Source: Epiperipatus broadwayi
Taxonomy: Eukaryota > Onychophora > Udeonychophora > Euonychophora > Peripatidae
Length of the DNA: 64,000 bases
Reading direction: 5' to 3'
Assembly: GCA_028023455.1 (NCBI GenBank)
Contig: JAQFVV010012535.1
Location: forward strand, 432,001 to 496,000
Part shown: one piece after another, positions 49,003 through 62,539 of the stretch
Position numbering within the stretch: the first letter of the stretch is position 1
How the letters are laid out: each line of letters begins with the position of its first letter
Made by a program: the position numbers and the translations under genes
The notes under the pieces: generated by a model
The model's input: the letters and a program-made list of their open reading frames with translations, nothing else
Databases searched by the model: none
What the model was told of the DNA's origin: nothing

Positions 49003-49340
49003 TCCTGAAGGTTTGTGGGGTGGTATTTTAGTTGTATTTACATATTGGAATATTTCTACCATCTAGTATTGAATATTGAATGTCTTTAGAAAAATTTGGC
49101 AGGGTGGCTCAGTTGGTTAGAATGTTGCCTTAAAATTCAATATTCAAGAATCTAAGAAACCAGGTTCGATTCCTATGCTCACACCCTGAAGAAGACAGGA
49201 GAACAATCCCTCTAAAAACATTGTGCATATATCATCCTGTGTGCTATTACTAAGAGTTGAATGTACTTTGAAAATTTAAATAAAGTTAAATTTTTCTAAA
49301 GACATTCAATACTCAATTTACTAGATGATGGAAATAGTCC
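49003..49340. mobile_element. PLE-A end fragment joined to its own inverse, with tRNA-like module
   Basis: Bases 49003-49097 are the inverse of the PLE-A unit start (TTTCCTGAAGGTTTGTG, ATTGAATGTCTTTAGAAAAA). At about 49098 the plus-strand tRNA-like block begins (GGGTGGCTCAGTTGGTTAGA as A box, GGTTCGATTCC at 49163-49173 as B box), followed by the shared tail to GATGATGGAAATAGTCC. This inverted-plus-direct structure without a coding frame parallels the hammerhead element at 16355-16866 and is a known outcome of PLE insertion. Confidence 0.7.
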
Positions 49341-49351
49341 ATTATGTAAAT

Positions 49352-49420
49352 ACTGCTTTACAAGTAGTTGTCCCGGGTTCGCTTCTGGGCTGATGCTATG
49401 ACACATGAGAGGAAAAAAAA
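49352..49420 (+). mobile_element. 5'-truncated SINE (family S1)
   Basis: It contains the B box GGGTTCGCTTC and the family tail GATGCTATGACACATGAGA with poly-A. The A box is absent. It follows directly on the PLE-A fragment. Confidence 0.75.
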
Positions 49421-49429
49421 GTTTTATTA

Positions 49430-50110
49430 TCAACATTACTCCCTAGTAAAAATAAAATATACATACATTCATTTATACATATATTTTAACCAATCTAATG
49501 AATTGAATATAATGTTTATTTATTTCATAAGAAAAAATATCATAATTAATTACATTTAAATTAAAAAGGAATTTAACGCGCTTATTGTTATTCGTGTTGC
49601 ATAGCGCGAATATCACCGGCTTGTAAATAATACATTAATAAAGAAAACATGACATTAAAATTGCTATGATTAAATATTTAATAACACAAACACAAAATTA
49701 CTTATTTGAGGTTTATATATACACACACTGCTAAACATTGTAGGTTTTATTTATTTATTTACAGTTTTGGAGATCTATGAGCACAATCAATTGTACATAT
49801 TATAAAGAGAAAAAGAGGAGTATACATAAAATAATTTCTTTTATCATAAGATAATCGTGTCTCTTTTTGGGCGATCAAATGTAATGAAAAATGAAAAAGT
49901 TGTATTTTCATAACTATGAACCCTGGAAATACCAAATTTAATTTAGATTCATAGTGTGTCGTGGCCATAACAATACCGATAAACTTGACAGAACCATGCA
50001 TGATTTAATATTAATCATGAATAAGCATTTTGCCGTTTAATAATTTATCAAATGCAAATAAAAATTCATATTTGTAAAATATTAATGATTTTAAGACTTC
50101 TCATTCGATA
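49430..50110. other. AT-rich sequence without recognised features
   Basis: A hydrophobic minus-strand 21-codon stretch ending in a GTAAAT donor (49827-49763) was considered as a signal-peptide exon and set aside because the phase does not fit. Confidence 0.4.
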
Positions 50111-50115
50111 ATTTA

Positions 50116-50294
50116 ATATACAAAATTAACAAAGCGTATGACACACTTGAATGAGAAGCTATAAAGATACACAGAGTACCGCTATGAATATGAGGCAAAA
50201 GGCCTTGAAAGCGCTTAGCGTGTAATAATTTCTGTGTATCTTTATAGCTTCTCATTCAAGTGTGTCATACATACGCTTTGTTAATTTTGTATAT
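50116..50294. repeat. Foldback with 60-bp arms and PLE-C-like loop
   Basis: Arm 50116-50175 and arm 50231-50294 are inverse copies; the right arm has one extra 4-bp ATAC. The 55-bp loop contains ATGAATATGAGG, CCTTGAAAGCGCTTAGCG, which resembles the tail of PLE C at 37661-37705. The arms also contain ACATACGC and TTAATTTT strings like those after the PLE C stop, so this is probably a PLE-C-tail foldback. Confidence 0.75.
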
Positions 50295-50299
50295 CAAAT

Positions 50300-50945
50300 G
50301 CAAATAAATAAAATAAATATATTTATTCCTTTTGCTAACTTCAAAACTATATTAATATATTTACATTTCTAAAGAATATTAAACTGAGTATTCTAAATTA
50401 GACTTATTTAAAAAGGTTATTTCAGAATTTTGGCTACATTTCTGTATATATTGTCTAATCCTATAGTGCTGGAGAAAATATATATATATATAATTTGTGA
50501 AATATATCTTCTTCTTTTTTTATTTTGTTTTATCCATGGTTCAGGTTTTTAAAATGATTGTTGTCTTCTGATGAAGTGATATCCTCCAGACTTTATTCTG
50601 GAACCTTCAACATTTTAATTATTTTTTCCCTTGTTATTACAGGTTCTAGTTTACAGAAAGCATAAACACTGGCAATGATATCACACACATTACATATCTT
50701 GCCTAACTAAATATGAAACAAATATTTATATATACAAGAATTAGATAAAAGTAAGAAGTAAACCGATTAATTAATTAAAGACACATCTATTAAACAAAAT
50801 AATATAAAAAAAACAAAGGATATCAACATTAATGCAACATGATCATAGATATAAATGTCAGTTTGAACTTTACATGTAAAAGAGTTTGAACTAGTACATG
50901 TGTCAGATAACATTATGGTATATTATTAAATGTTAATTTTAAATT
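50300..50945. other. AT-rich sequence without recognised features
   Basis: A CTGATGA heptamer at 50573-50579 has no matching GAAA/helix III partner. Nothing else recognised. Confidence 0.4.
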
Positions 50946-50950
50946 ACTAT

Positions 50951-51053
50951 TTTTTTTTCTCATATGTCATGGCATCGGCCGGGACGCGAACCCACAACTG
51001 TCTGCAATCAACTACTTGCTTGCAAGGCAGGTTCAATGACCTCTCAGCTACAG
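50951..51053 (-). mobile_element. tRNA-derived SINE (family S1)
   Basis: On the minus strand the A box region (TAGCTGAGAGGTCATTGAAC) is diverged, the B box GGGTTCGCGTCCC is intact, and the family tail GATGCCATGACATATGAG leads to poly-A. No target-site duplication found. Confidence 0.8.
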
Positions 51054-51059
51054 TCTGAT

Positions 51060-52090
51060 AATCTTGATAATATTGGTTAGATTAATTAAATAATGTTGCT
51101 GCAGCTTCAACAGTACAGGAAATTTTTCAGGTTTTTCTTGTGACAAAAAAAAAAACAAATTTTCTTTTCTCCAAAAATGCAAAAGATTATACTAAATAAA
51201 AAAAAGTATAATTGTGTATCACAAAAAAAAATAGTATTTACAAATAAATAATATTCTTGCTAATGCATTTCTAAATGAAAATGTATTAATTTTTTTTACT
51301 AATATTATGACTTTCAATACACATGTATATCATCATCAATACTTTTGGGTAAACTTGAATGTTATTTCACAACATTTTAGTCATTCTGTTTATTTTCTTA
51401 ATTCTGAAATTTCATTCTGATTTTCCAATTTCCAATTAATGATTTAAACATCGTTTAACTTGAAGTTTGTATTAAAGGTTTTTGTGGTATATATGTTTTT
51501 TTTTTGTAGAAAATAACACTCAAGCAGTAATATTCTCCCTGAATCTGGTCAATATATTCACTGGGATCACATGTGATAAGTTATATTTAAAACTCTATAC
51601 TAGGCTTAAACAAGCTATTCTTCTCTCTGCTAAAACATGAAGAGTCAATGCATCCGTTATTGCTCTAAGAACATTATCTTGAGATACCTATAAACATAAA
51701 TTTGAGCATTTATCATTGTAATCAATGTTATTAGATGTTTACTAATAATCAGGGTTAACTGAGAAACAGCTGATTAGTAAATTTATTGCAATTCTTTCCA
51801 TGCTTCTAATAAAAGTCCTAGTAGCAGTTTAGGTCATGTTTGCAGTATTTTATTTTTATACCTTTATTTTATGTTATATTTTGGTAATCTTTATATTATT
51901 TATTATAAATATAAGTTTACAAATGAAATACATTCTAAATGATATTTGAACTTTGGAAAATGAAAAAAAACATGGTAAAATATTACTATATAGTGATAAC
52001 ATTATGGTTCCTTTTATTTTGGATCATCAAATTATTGAATAATTTTTATTTGAATTTCATTTTAAGGTGTGTGAAACTATCATATATATA
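51060..52090. other. AT-rich sequence without recognised features
   Basis: No coding or repeat signal recognised. Confidence 0.5.
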
Positions 52091-52093
52091 TAT

Positions 52094-52255
52094 ATTGTAA
52101 TTATAATTGAAATAATAAATTTAACGGTTTACAAACTATTACAAACAATCCTTAAATCCACAGAAGAAATTAACCGAAAGTACTTTTGCAGTTTTAAGGA
52201 TTGTTTGTAATATTTTGTAAACCGTTAAATTTATTATTTCAATTATAATTACAAT
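52094..52255. repeat. Foldback with 63-bp arms
   Basis: Arms 52094-52156 and 52193-52255 are inverse copies with about two mismatches and a 36-bp loop. TA tracts flank both sides, and a TTGTAACC follows at 52297. No coding content. Confidence 0.85.
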
Positions 52256-52261
52256 TTTGTT

Positions 52262-55200
52262 TTTAATTAACGGACATTTTATTTATTATATATATATTGT
52301 AACCTTTGGCTTTGCCGAGAAAGTTGGTATTTCATTAATTGTGGATATTTAATAAAAAAAATTTATAAGAGAAAATTTTCATTAAGTTAAACTATTTTTG
52401 TAAATCATAGGCAAATCTAAATAGTAAATTATTTAAAGTATTTCTGAAATAAATATTATCGTATTTTATTTTATTGTTTTGCTAAAGTATTTTGAGCTTA
52501 TGATCAAAATAGATTATAATAATTTAAATCCATAAGTGTAGTTAATAATATTAAAAATCAGATTATTCTAACACAATTTAGTATATCTATTTTAGTGCCT
52601 GAATCAAACACAATATTAGTTGAATTTAATTTAGTGTTACAAATTAATGTGTAGTTGTAAAGTATTTTATTTAAACTAGTTCTTAGTTGATTTGAAAAAT
52701 GGATAATTAGTTTATTGCTATTTAAAAGAAAGAGTTAAATTAGTTAGTTTAAAAGATATGGAACAATTTCTAGATGTGCGTGAATGTGCATGCATTGATA
52801 ATTTTATTCTTTATTTATTAATAAGAATATTTCTTTATTTTATAATATTGAATATTATTCTAGGATATTCTTATTTAGTTTAAAATTAAATAAAATATTA
52901 GTGGACCTCTAAATTTGTTCATTAATATAATTTAAAACAGTTAATAAAATTATGTAATTTTTTTAAATTTTAACAATATAATTTTGTAATTAATTTGTAT
53001 CTTTGATAATTATTAACATCCCCAGACTAGCACATGTTTATCTGATTGTCTAGCAAATATTTCAATTGTTACTATTTTTAGAGTCAGACCATAGATATTA
53101 ATTAACTGTTATTTTAAAAGTGCAAAAATTAATAGGAAATGATACTTTTTGTCAATCAAAATGATTGACATTAGCAAGCTATAAAAGGTGCACACACATG
53201 TTGATTTAGAGAGACATTATGATTTCTTTTGTCTCTTATCTCCAGAAGAACTAATAGAAGTTTAAAACTTTTATAATTAAAAGTAAAAGTATATATTTTT
53301 AATGTTTTTTTTTTCCTCAAGTAAATGCATATGTAAAAAACTCTATCAGATGCTGAGTTTTCTAACCCAAGTCAATTGAAAATTTAAATTTACAATATTG
53401 AAGGAAGGATTTTGAAAGAAAAATGTTAACTAATTGTCCACTGATGAATAAAGCATTATTCTCCAAAACTAATATATTACAGGTATCAAGCTTAAGTTAT
53501 TCTATTTCATTTAAGAACTATGACTTATTTATGTCCTACATTTATCATGAACTGTTTAAATTTCTTATTTTACAGGAAGTTTATATTAATGTTAACTATA
53601 ACAGTTTTAAAATTTATTTATAACTCATTAAGATAATAATTTGTCAAAAAACTTTTAAAAATGTTTTGCTATCTTTTGTTTTGGATAAATTTATTTAAAT
53701 GAACTAATTATTCAGAAAAAAACCCATTTGTTGTTGATACTAATAACATTTTATTGTCATTAATAATTAGTTAGTTATTTATCATCTTGACTAAAAAATA
53801 CTTGATAAATTAATTCATGCTCTCACATATGGACTAAAGGCTACTAATTTTGGCAAAGATTAGTATTATATAATTTATGTATTTTATTAAGTGCTAAATG
53901 ATTAGAAAAAGCTTTCTATTTTCTTTGAAATTGATATCTTTAAATATTTACTTCAAACATGCTTAAATTTTAGAGAAGAAAGTTTACGACCAAACTACTA
54001 TATAGAAGTATTTTGAATAGTTTGCATATAGATTTGAATGTTTTGTTCAGAAAACTTGCTTAGTTATAAAAAGAGATACGTATGACTAGAAGGACTACTT
54101 AATTTTGAAAAAAATGTTTATAAACAAACTGCTCTATTGAATATTGTGCTTGGAAAATCCTGCTTAAATTGGAAAAGAATATATGATTAATTGTTATATT
54201 AAAATAATTACCTGCCTTAGATAAAATGAAAAACCAAAATAATGTTGTAAGAAATGTTGAAACTGTTCTGTCAATTATGTTTGATGATTCGTGAAATAAT
54301 GGACATTCATTTATTAGCCATTTCTTTATGTATGCATGTATGAAGTCTTTGTAAAAAAACTGTCAATGCAAATGTGCCTTTTTAAATTATGTTACAAGTA
54401 TTTGGAAAGACATACTTACTTATTAAATTTATTTGCTGTCAACCAGAACCTGTGCAAAATTAAGAACTTTAATATTTTATTATATAAATAGGTTTTGGTA
54501 TAATTTTGTGCTTTAGGTTTAAGACATATATTTATAAATTATTGTTATCATATACTATTTTAAATATTAAAATTTAATATTTTACATAATATGGTCTAAA
54601 GGTTCACTTATTATTATTAATGATATTATATAGTATATAATGATTTAGTTATTTTAAAGAGTATTGCTTTGACCTTTATTATGATAAGCGTATTTTATAA
54701 TGAATGCTTATATATTTATGAAAGATAATGTATATTTCTTGTCCTTTTAATTTCCTAACGCTACATTTATTCAGTTATATTGACCAACTATAGTATTATG
54801 TTTATTGAGAGTTTAGAATTAATTCCTCTCTTGTATATGTGATATATGTTATCTGACCATTGTATATTTCCAAGATATGCAAATTTTATTTTCATCTTCA
54901 TAGTTTGGAGATGGAGCTTGGCTCTCTCATTGTTGTTATTGGAATAATTAAGATGTTTTAAAGATAGTCATTCTCTCCGATATTGTTAATATTTTCTTTG
55001 AGTGATATTTACATATTTTATAGTTTGATGGTTTATTCCCATTTAATTATATATGTCTAGAGACAAGAGTCCTAATATATTTTCTTGCATTCAGAAAGTT
55101 GGTGCATATTTTGGGTTCATGCAATCACTCGGTTTATTGCTTTATTTAGCTTTTCTTTTTGGAAGTATCTTCTTTATTGTGTATTTATCACTGTGTATGG

Positions 55201-55270
55201 TTACATTGACTTTTTAGTATAATGACTCATGATAGGTTTAATTATAAATTTATTAAATGCACATTGATTA
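52262..55270. other. AT-rich sequence without recognised features
   Basis: Only short chance frames in 3 kb on both strands. Confidence 0.5.
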
Positions 55271-55274
55271 CGTA

Positions 55275-55476
55275 AGTAATATTTACTGAGGCTATAACCT
55301 CGATAATATGCCTATAAATAGCGATAGTAGGGACCTCTACAGGTGTTTTAACCACAAGCTTACGCTTCCCCTCTTTTCTTCCATAGCGTAAGCTTGTGGT
55401 TAAAACACATGTAGAGGTCCCTACTATCGCTATTTATAGGCATATTATCGAGGTTATAGCCTCAGTAAATATTACT
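55275..55476. repeat. Near-perfect foldback with 92-bp arms
   Basis: Arms 55275-55366 and 55385-55476 differ by about one base (AGGTGTTT versus ATGTGTTT) and are separated by 18 bp, mostly pyrimidine. The arms are G+C-richer than their surroundings. Near-identity means it is young or kept identical by gene conversion. No ribozyme core or coding frame was recognised. Confidence 0.95.
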
Positions 55477-55479
55477 AAT

Positions 55480-57240
55480 AATAGGTTTGTTATTTTGAAG
55501 TGTATCATCCTTTCTCCAGGAGGACTTTAACTACTTAAGTGTAGGATGAGAGTTTTGATGTATAAATCTGTTTTGCTGTGCTTTGCCAACACTACATGAG
55601 ATAAAACTAATAATAACATTCAGAATTATACATTTATATTCCTTAGCCTAAATAAACAATAATGCATCATCATCATCATCATCATCAACCAGAAGCAAGT
55701 CATTGCTGTATTGGTAAGATCAAAAGATCATTCAGGTTTAGTCATTGTTGGGACAATAGCATACAGTGTATAATTGTATATGTGTAATGTCTGAAAACGA
55801 TTTAAAGATTTAATACAACATCAGCAATTAAAGACCATAAAATTGATATGTAGTACATAAATTAGTGAAATCTATAGATTTATAAAATTATAGAAATATT
55901 TTATGACATATATTTTATGCAGGAAGGTATAAAGCTTGTACCATAGATTTGTTTATAATTATCACTTTAAAGAGAAAAAAAAAATTTAATGATAATAGTA
56001 ATAATAAGTATTTAACATGAAGGATAAAATTTCTTATAATAATCACTTGCTTATAGATGTACTTGTCCAACTAAGACCATCATATATTGTGGATATTTAA
56101 TTTATTCATTTAAGTAATTTTAAAATAAAAATTGCATTCTCTTATAACCAACTGCATTGGATTATTGTGTTTTTGGAATTTTTGTAACAGACTTACCATG
56201 GTATTCATGTTTATAAAATGTATTTATTGTAAAATAAATGTTATTTTTATTGTTGTCTTGTGTAGTGTTTCTATAATGTTTTGGTATTTGCCGATCAATA
56301 TCCAGAAATCCAAACATTGTGTAATTTATAATGCAAATATTTTCATGTTATTTATTCAAAGTACAATCACATAAATGGAAATATTAAACTATTTAATGTT
56401 GATGATTTTTCAGATACGAAGAATGCATTTAAAATAAAATAATCATTTTAGTCTATATCACTGTAATTTAAAACTGCAATTTATTTAAATAAAACTGTTT
56501 TTATAACAATCATTGTCTATTTTCATTTCATAAAATTTATTTATGTTGTTGAGATTATTTTGATTGGCCATAAAATCCTTTTCCACTCTTAGTATTCCAA
56601 TGCTATCCTAGAAAATGTTTTTATTATTCCAAATTCAGAGTTTTATGCATTTTTGTTTCAATTAAAATATTTTATTAAAATCTACTGCTACTACTGCTCC
56701 TACTACTGCTATTGCCACCACTGCCACCACCACCACCATCACTACTACTACATAGTAGGTAGATATTAGCTTGTAGACTAAGTATATGTATTTTCATATT
56801 TTTCACTAGGATGTCATTCATTTTATTAACAACATGTACATAAAGTAAAATATTGAAAAAAATTTAACATTAAAATATAAGAACCCTGAGATCATAATAC
56901 CATAGTGCTATAAAATAAGAATTTATATTTATTGTCAAAGAAAAAGCAAAGTGGCATAAAAAAATCAATAACATTTATAAAAGATGATTATTTTACTAAA
57001 ATATGGAACTGTTCAGGATAATAATATGATGAAGAGGGGTTGGAGATGTAAGAGTATATTGGAGAGGAGACAATGAAAGAAATTGTATTATAAGCAAAGA
57101 AATTATTGTACCCTTTCTACTTTGTGATGTGTGTTATCAATTTTGGGATCTTTGAAAGTTTGGTAAGAGTGAGTTGAGGTTTCTTCTCCTCTTAAAATTG
57201 TATTTATTTATACTATGATGTTTAATGATTATTATCATTA
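55480..57240. other. AT-rich sequence with two trinucleotide microsatellites
   Basis: (ATC)n lies at 55664-55688 and an imperfect CTACTG/CCACCA array at 56682-56752. The array stays open in frame on both strands but shows no gene context. Confidence 0.6.
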
Positions 57241-57427
57241 TTATTATTGTAACTCCCTTTATTCTTAGTATAAATTGTAGTAGCAAAAAACCCTGAGCTT
57301 AGCCCCATTAATTGATCCACCACAATTTATTTATACTTTACACATTGAATTCTAATCCATTTGACAATCCTCTTGGAATTCCCTTGGTACAATTTTAATC
57401 CCTGCTTATCCTCCACAGTTCCTGGGT

Positions 57428-58155
<728 letters not shown>

Positions 58156-58199
58156 TTGAACCAACAGGAAAAAGAGCAGGATTATTACTAATCAGTATA

Positions 58200-61100
58200 A
58201 GCAAATTCAATGTAGATAATTGAAGCGACTGGCCACTGTATGTTCAGAGAATAAAAAATTACTATATATTAAATAGTATTACTGAAAATACTGTAAAGGT
58301 AGCCTCCTTACTTTGCTTCATTGGTCAAAGGATAATCAAGATAACCAACCACCTGTGTGAAAACCAAATTACTAGTCAAAGCTATATAATGAATTTATAG
58401 CAAAACTAAAGAACTATTTCAACTTCCAATAATCCATGTTTATTCAAGTACATTTTAGGAGCATATGCCAAGGGGAGAGAGGAAATAAAAGATTATGATA
58501 TCAGCCTAAGAGAGATGGCAAAAGTATGCCTTTATAGCAGAAAGGCCTTTTCAAACAACAATAATATAGACCAATAGATGATCAGTTTAGGCAAATATTA
58601 TCAGTAAAAACCTAACCTATGAAGAAGCAATTAGACAAAAAACAAGCTCATGATATTCCACTCAACCAAGCAAGAAAGTTTGAAAGTTTTACAAACCAGA
58701 ATCACTTCAAGCTATGATTTGCAAAATGTCAGAAGTTAAACCTAAAATATGCAAATAAGTAAAATGTTTTTGATGTGGAAAAATTGGCCACAAAACTTAC
58801 AATTGCAATAAACAAGAATGCAAAAGTTGTAGTAAAATGTTTGACAACCCGAACAAGGGGATTACTATATGGATAAAAAGCCAAATGAAAAATTTATCTA
58901 TGATGTGATGGAAAGTAAAAGTAGCTATATAAAAAATGCTACCATAGAATTTTCAGATCAAATTATGCTAAATGTAAAAATAATTGGCAAATCAATAACC
59001 ATGAATATTGAGAGAGGGGCAGGAGTATATATTACTGATGAAAATCAGTAATTGTGAAAAGTTAATTAAGGATTTAAAAATCACCCAAAAAGTAGGAAAA
59101 CTCAGTTCATAATCTGGAATGCAATCAAAATCCCATAAAAGTATTAGGAAAGAAGATTAGAGAAATACTACCACAGTACATAGTGAATAGGGGGAATTAA
59201 TCCAATCATTAGACAAGTATAGGTTACTTTCCTAGCCATAAAGATATGCATCATTAAGAAGATCTACAGAATATCCAAAATTAAAAATAACTATAACAAT
59301 CTTATCAAAAAGAAACTGAGAAAACTAAAGCCTTCTCCTATTGATATTGAGTAACACGACAGGGCAAAACATTGGAAAGTGCCACTAGACAAAGCAAAGG
59401 AAGGTTGAGGGATAACTAGATGAACTGACAGAACAAAAATGTTTAAACCCATTCAAAAATTCAGAGTGAGACACTCCTATAGTGAATGTGGAAGGAGCAA
59501 ATGAAAAAATAAGAATTTGTTGTGACAATCACTCCACCATAAATAGGTGTTTAATGAAACATCAATTTCCTATAGCAAACATAAAAAAGTTTTAGTCTTC
59601 ATGAAACCAAATACACACTTTGCCAAAGTACATTTGAGACTGCATTTCACCAAATACCTATTACTGAGGAAACAGCTGAAATCTTGACAATCACAACCCA
59701 CAGAAGTTTAATCAATAATAATGTTACTTTTGGAATTACAATGACCCCAAATATATTTCATGCCAAAAGGGACTTGTTACTTAGAGGCATGGATATTATC
59801 ACATACTTTAATCTATTAATAATGATGAACTTTGAAAAAGCACTGAAAATCCATGTAATGAAAATATGGAAACTACTTGAGAGATTCAGATTCTAATTAA
59901 ATTCCAAGAAATGTATTTGGAACACAAAAGAGTTTAAATTCATCAGATATGTTATCAGAAAACAAGGAAAGAAACCTGCACCTGAGAAAGTTAAGGAATT
60001 TGTAAAAGAAACATCATGCCCAAAAGACATTAAGACCCTCCAGCTATTTCTTGAACTAGTAATCTACTTTGAAACCTTATTCCCCAACTTCTAATCTGGT
60101 AAAAGTATGGAAATGGGGATTCAATCAAGAAAAAGCATTGGAACAAGCCAAAGCCTTAATAATATCTGAAAGACTGTTCATCCATTATAACAGCAAAGAA
60201 GCCATGCTAACAACAGACATATCACAATATTGGCTTGCACAAGTCATCCATTAAAACGTGGGGACCACCTTTTAGCTTCTGAAAAATAATGTCATCTAAA
60301 GGAAACTACAGTCAGATGGATAAAGAAGCACTAGCTATAATATTTAGGACAAAAAAAAAGTTACATCACTATATCTGTGAATGAAATTTTAATATCATTA
60401 CTGACCACAAACCCCTACTAAAAATATTAGTGAAGGATGGAACAGACCCTGACAACCTAAGTGTTTGAATGATTTATTGGCTAAAATTCTAATCCTGATA
60501 TGACTATATCACATATGAGAAGAGCAAAATCATAACCATGTGGACAGTTGAGTCTCCTAAGACATAAATCTGTATAGACTACAATGACTAGATGATGTCA
60601 AAAACTATCGAGTCAAATAATAGCAGAATGGATTATTGCAGACTCCACTTTCAAAATCATTAAAAATTGGATAGGGAGCAAATGACATACTAGATGTTGT
60701 CCTTACTTAAATAAAGAGTTATGGAAATTACATGGGAGGTTGTCTGTAAATAAAGGATGTAATTTGATGGATGAGAAAGTACTAATACCCAGTTATGGTC
60801 AGGAAAGAGTACTTATATTATTACATCAAGATCATCCACGAACAGCTAGAGCTAAAAACTGAACACATAGCTACGTATGGTGGTCAGAACTAAATAAAAC
60901 TTTGAACTTTATTTTAAGAAATGTAAACAAGTATCAAACTACAGCTGATCAACTACCAAAGAAATATATTTCATAGAGTACCCTGGAGAAAACATGAGAA
61001 AGAATCCACATTGACCATGCTGGTCCATGGAAAAACATTATTACTTAGTAGTGGTGGATTTGTACAATCGTTGGACTGAATATAGAATAATAAAATATTA

Positions 61101-62100
61101 GTGTATCTGCAGCTATCAAGAAACTTAAAGAGATATTTATTACATACAGAACACCAGAATTTCTCATGTCAGATAATGGTACTGCTTTCTGCACAAAGAA
61201 ATTTGAAGATTATATTAATGAACGGGGGATAAAACATATAAAGTTACCAACATCCTGATTCTAATGGATTTGCCATGGAGGTGGTCCAAAGCATGAAAAA
61301 AAGCTTAAGTAAGATTGACAATATTCACAACTATTACCATTAGAAAATTCCAGCTGAACTGTTGTTTCAAATAAACTTAAGAAATAAATTGACAATCTTG
61401 TTACCTGCCTGACAAAGAGTTAATGAGACTGTAATTGTAAGAAAAAGTTTAAGCTAGATAACATTTGCTCACTGAATACATAAAAAATGTTAGGAAAAGC
61501 AATCATCATGAGGAATATTGCAAATCAACTGGCAGAAATTGAATTGGAAGAGGGTATAAAACTCTGGAAATATCAAAAACCAACTGAAAAGATATCTGTC
61601 CACTGTATGTAATGGAGTCAGTGGTAAAGAACCTGATAACATGGGCGCAGCAGCAATCACATCATTAACCAGTTTGGAAATACACAAACCCTAAGAAAAA
61701 GAATCATAGATGATTAAAGCCTCTCTTAAGATTGAGATAGCTGACCAGAAATCACCAGTGATTTAAGAAAAACTCTCCTGTTCATCTCTAAGTCTATGTT
61801 AGGTGAAGAACCATACTTCTGGAGTGTGAAAAGAGGGCAATGTTCAAATTCAAACAAGTATATATATATATATATTGTACTGGGTCAAACCACTGAATTT
61901 TAATACATTATTGGTGCATATATATATATATATATATATGCACCAATAATGTATTAAAATACATATAATAATTTAGAATAAAACTAAATAATAACTTTTT
62001 ACAATAATTATGAATTATAATCATGTGGTAAAAATATGTAATGATTATGTATATGATTGCATGTAATAATTACATATAGTTATATACAACCCAAGGTATG
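58200..62100 (+). pseudogene. Gypsy-type LTR retrotransposon internal region (gag-pol), degenerate
   Basis: The order of remnants is gag end with a zinc knuckle (CGKIGHKTYNC near 58780), a protease-like stretch (58869-59051), and reverse transcriptase. In the last, 59684-59896 has NIFHAKRDLLLRGMD and the following frame KKPAPEKVKEFVKE, while the YLDD site is decayed to ITYFN. RNase H follows, with WGFNQEKALEQAKALI at 60110-60160 and HY near 60185, and a TTDISQY segment. Integrase is the last part, with TPEFLMSDNGTAFCTKKFED near 61150-61210 and the HPRTA-like segment near 60835. This order (RT, RNase H, integrase) is that of Gypsy elements of the K02A2.6 type. Stops and shifts are frequent throughout. 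It is flanked by LTRs at both ends. Confidence 0.85.
61897..61950. repeat. Hairpin with TA core inside the LTR element
   Basis: ATTTTAATACATTATTGGTG and its inverse flank GCATA(TA)nTGC. It lies between the integrase remnant and the 3' LTR, next to another (TA)n at 61858-61875. Confidence 0.85.
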
Positions 62101-62535
62101 TGTAACTAGACTATATAATAACCTGGAACAGACCACTGTAATCAGGAATGCTGAGCATGTAAAAAATAGCAATGCAGTTAAATAATGCAACTGTAGTTTG
62201 TAGAGTCATGTGCCTGACCTTATACAGTCAAAGAACTGTAAAAATATGCTATATACGGTAAGTTATGTGAAAGACTGCAGAAGTGTTAAGGGGTGTATAA
62301 AAACCAAAATCTCATTATATGGGTTATGGTATCAATGTAATTCAGATATTCCTACATTTATAAGTCAACAGCAGGACTAGAGTTTATTATGTCCAGGTCA
62401 CCGTGACCTTGTATTATTTTTATACACATTAAATAGGCTATATAAACTTGTAAATCTTCTCATATTTTATTTAAATTAAACCATTAGCTTGCCATATCAA
62501 TACTAAACTTTGTCAATTATTTACTTGTTGCTCTT
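62101..62535 (+). repeat. 3' LTR of degenerate Gypsy element
   Basis: It starts TGTAACTAGACTATATAATA, contains the blocks listed for the 5' LTR and ends near TTGTTGCTCTT. It is single-copy for the segment that is duplicated in the 5' LTR. A TATATAA-like box lies in its first 20 bases. Confidence 0.75.
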
Positions 62536-62539
62536 TGAA

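Noticed and set aside
49763-49827. Minus-strand signal-peptide-like exon (MYTPLFLFIICTIDCAH) with a GTAAAT donor, considered as PEBP exon 1
   Set aside because: It ends with two bases of a codon, while the exon at 25615-25793 needs one; joining would give a stop.
50573-50579. CTGATGA as a hammerhead core
   Set aside because: No helix II/GAAA/helix III arrangement follows.
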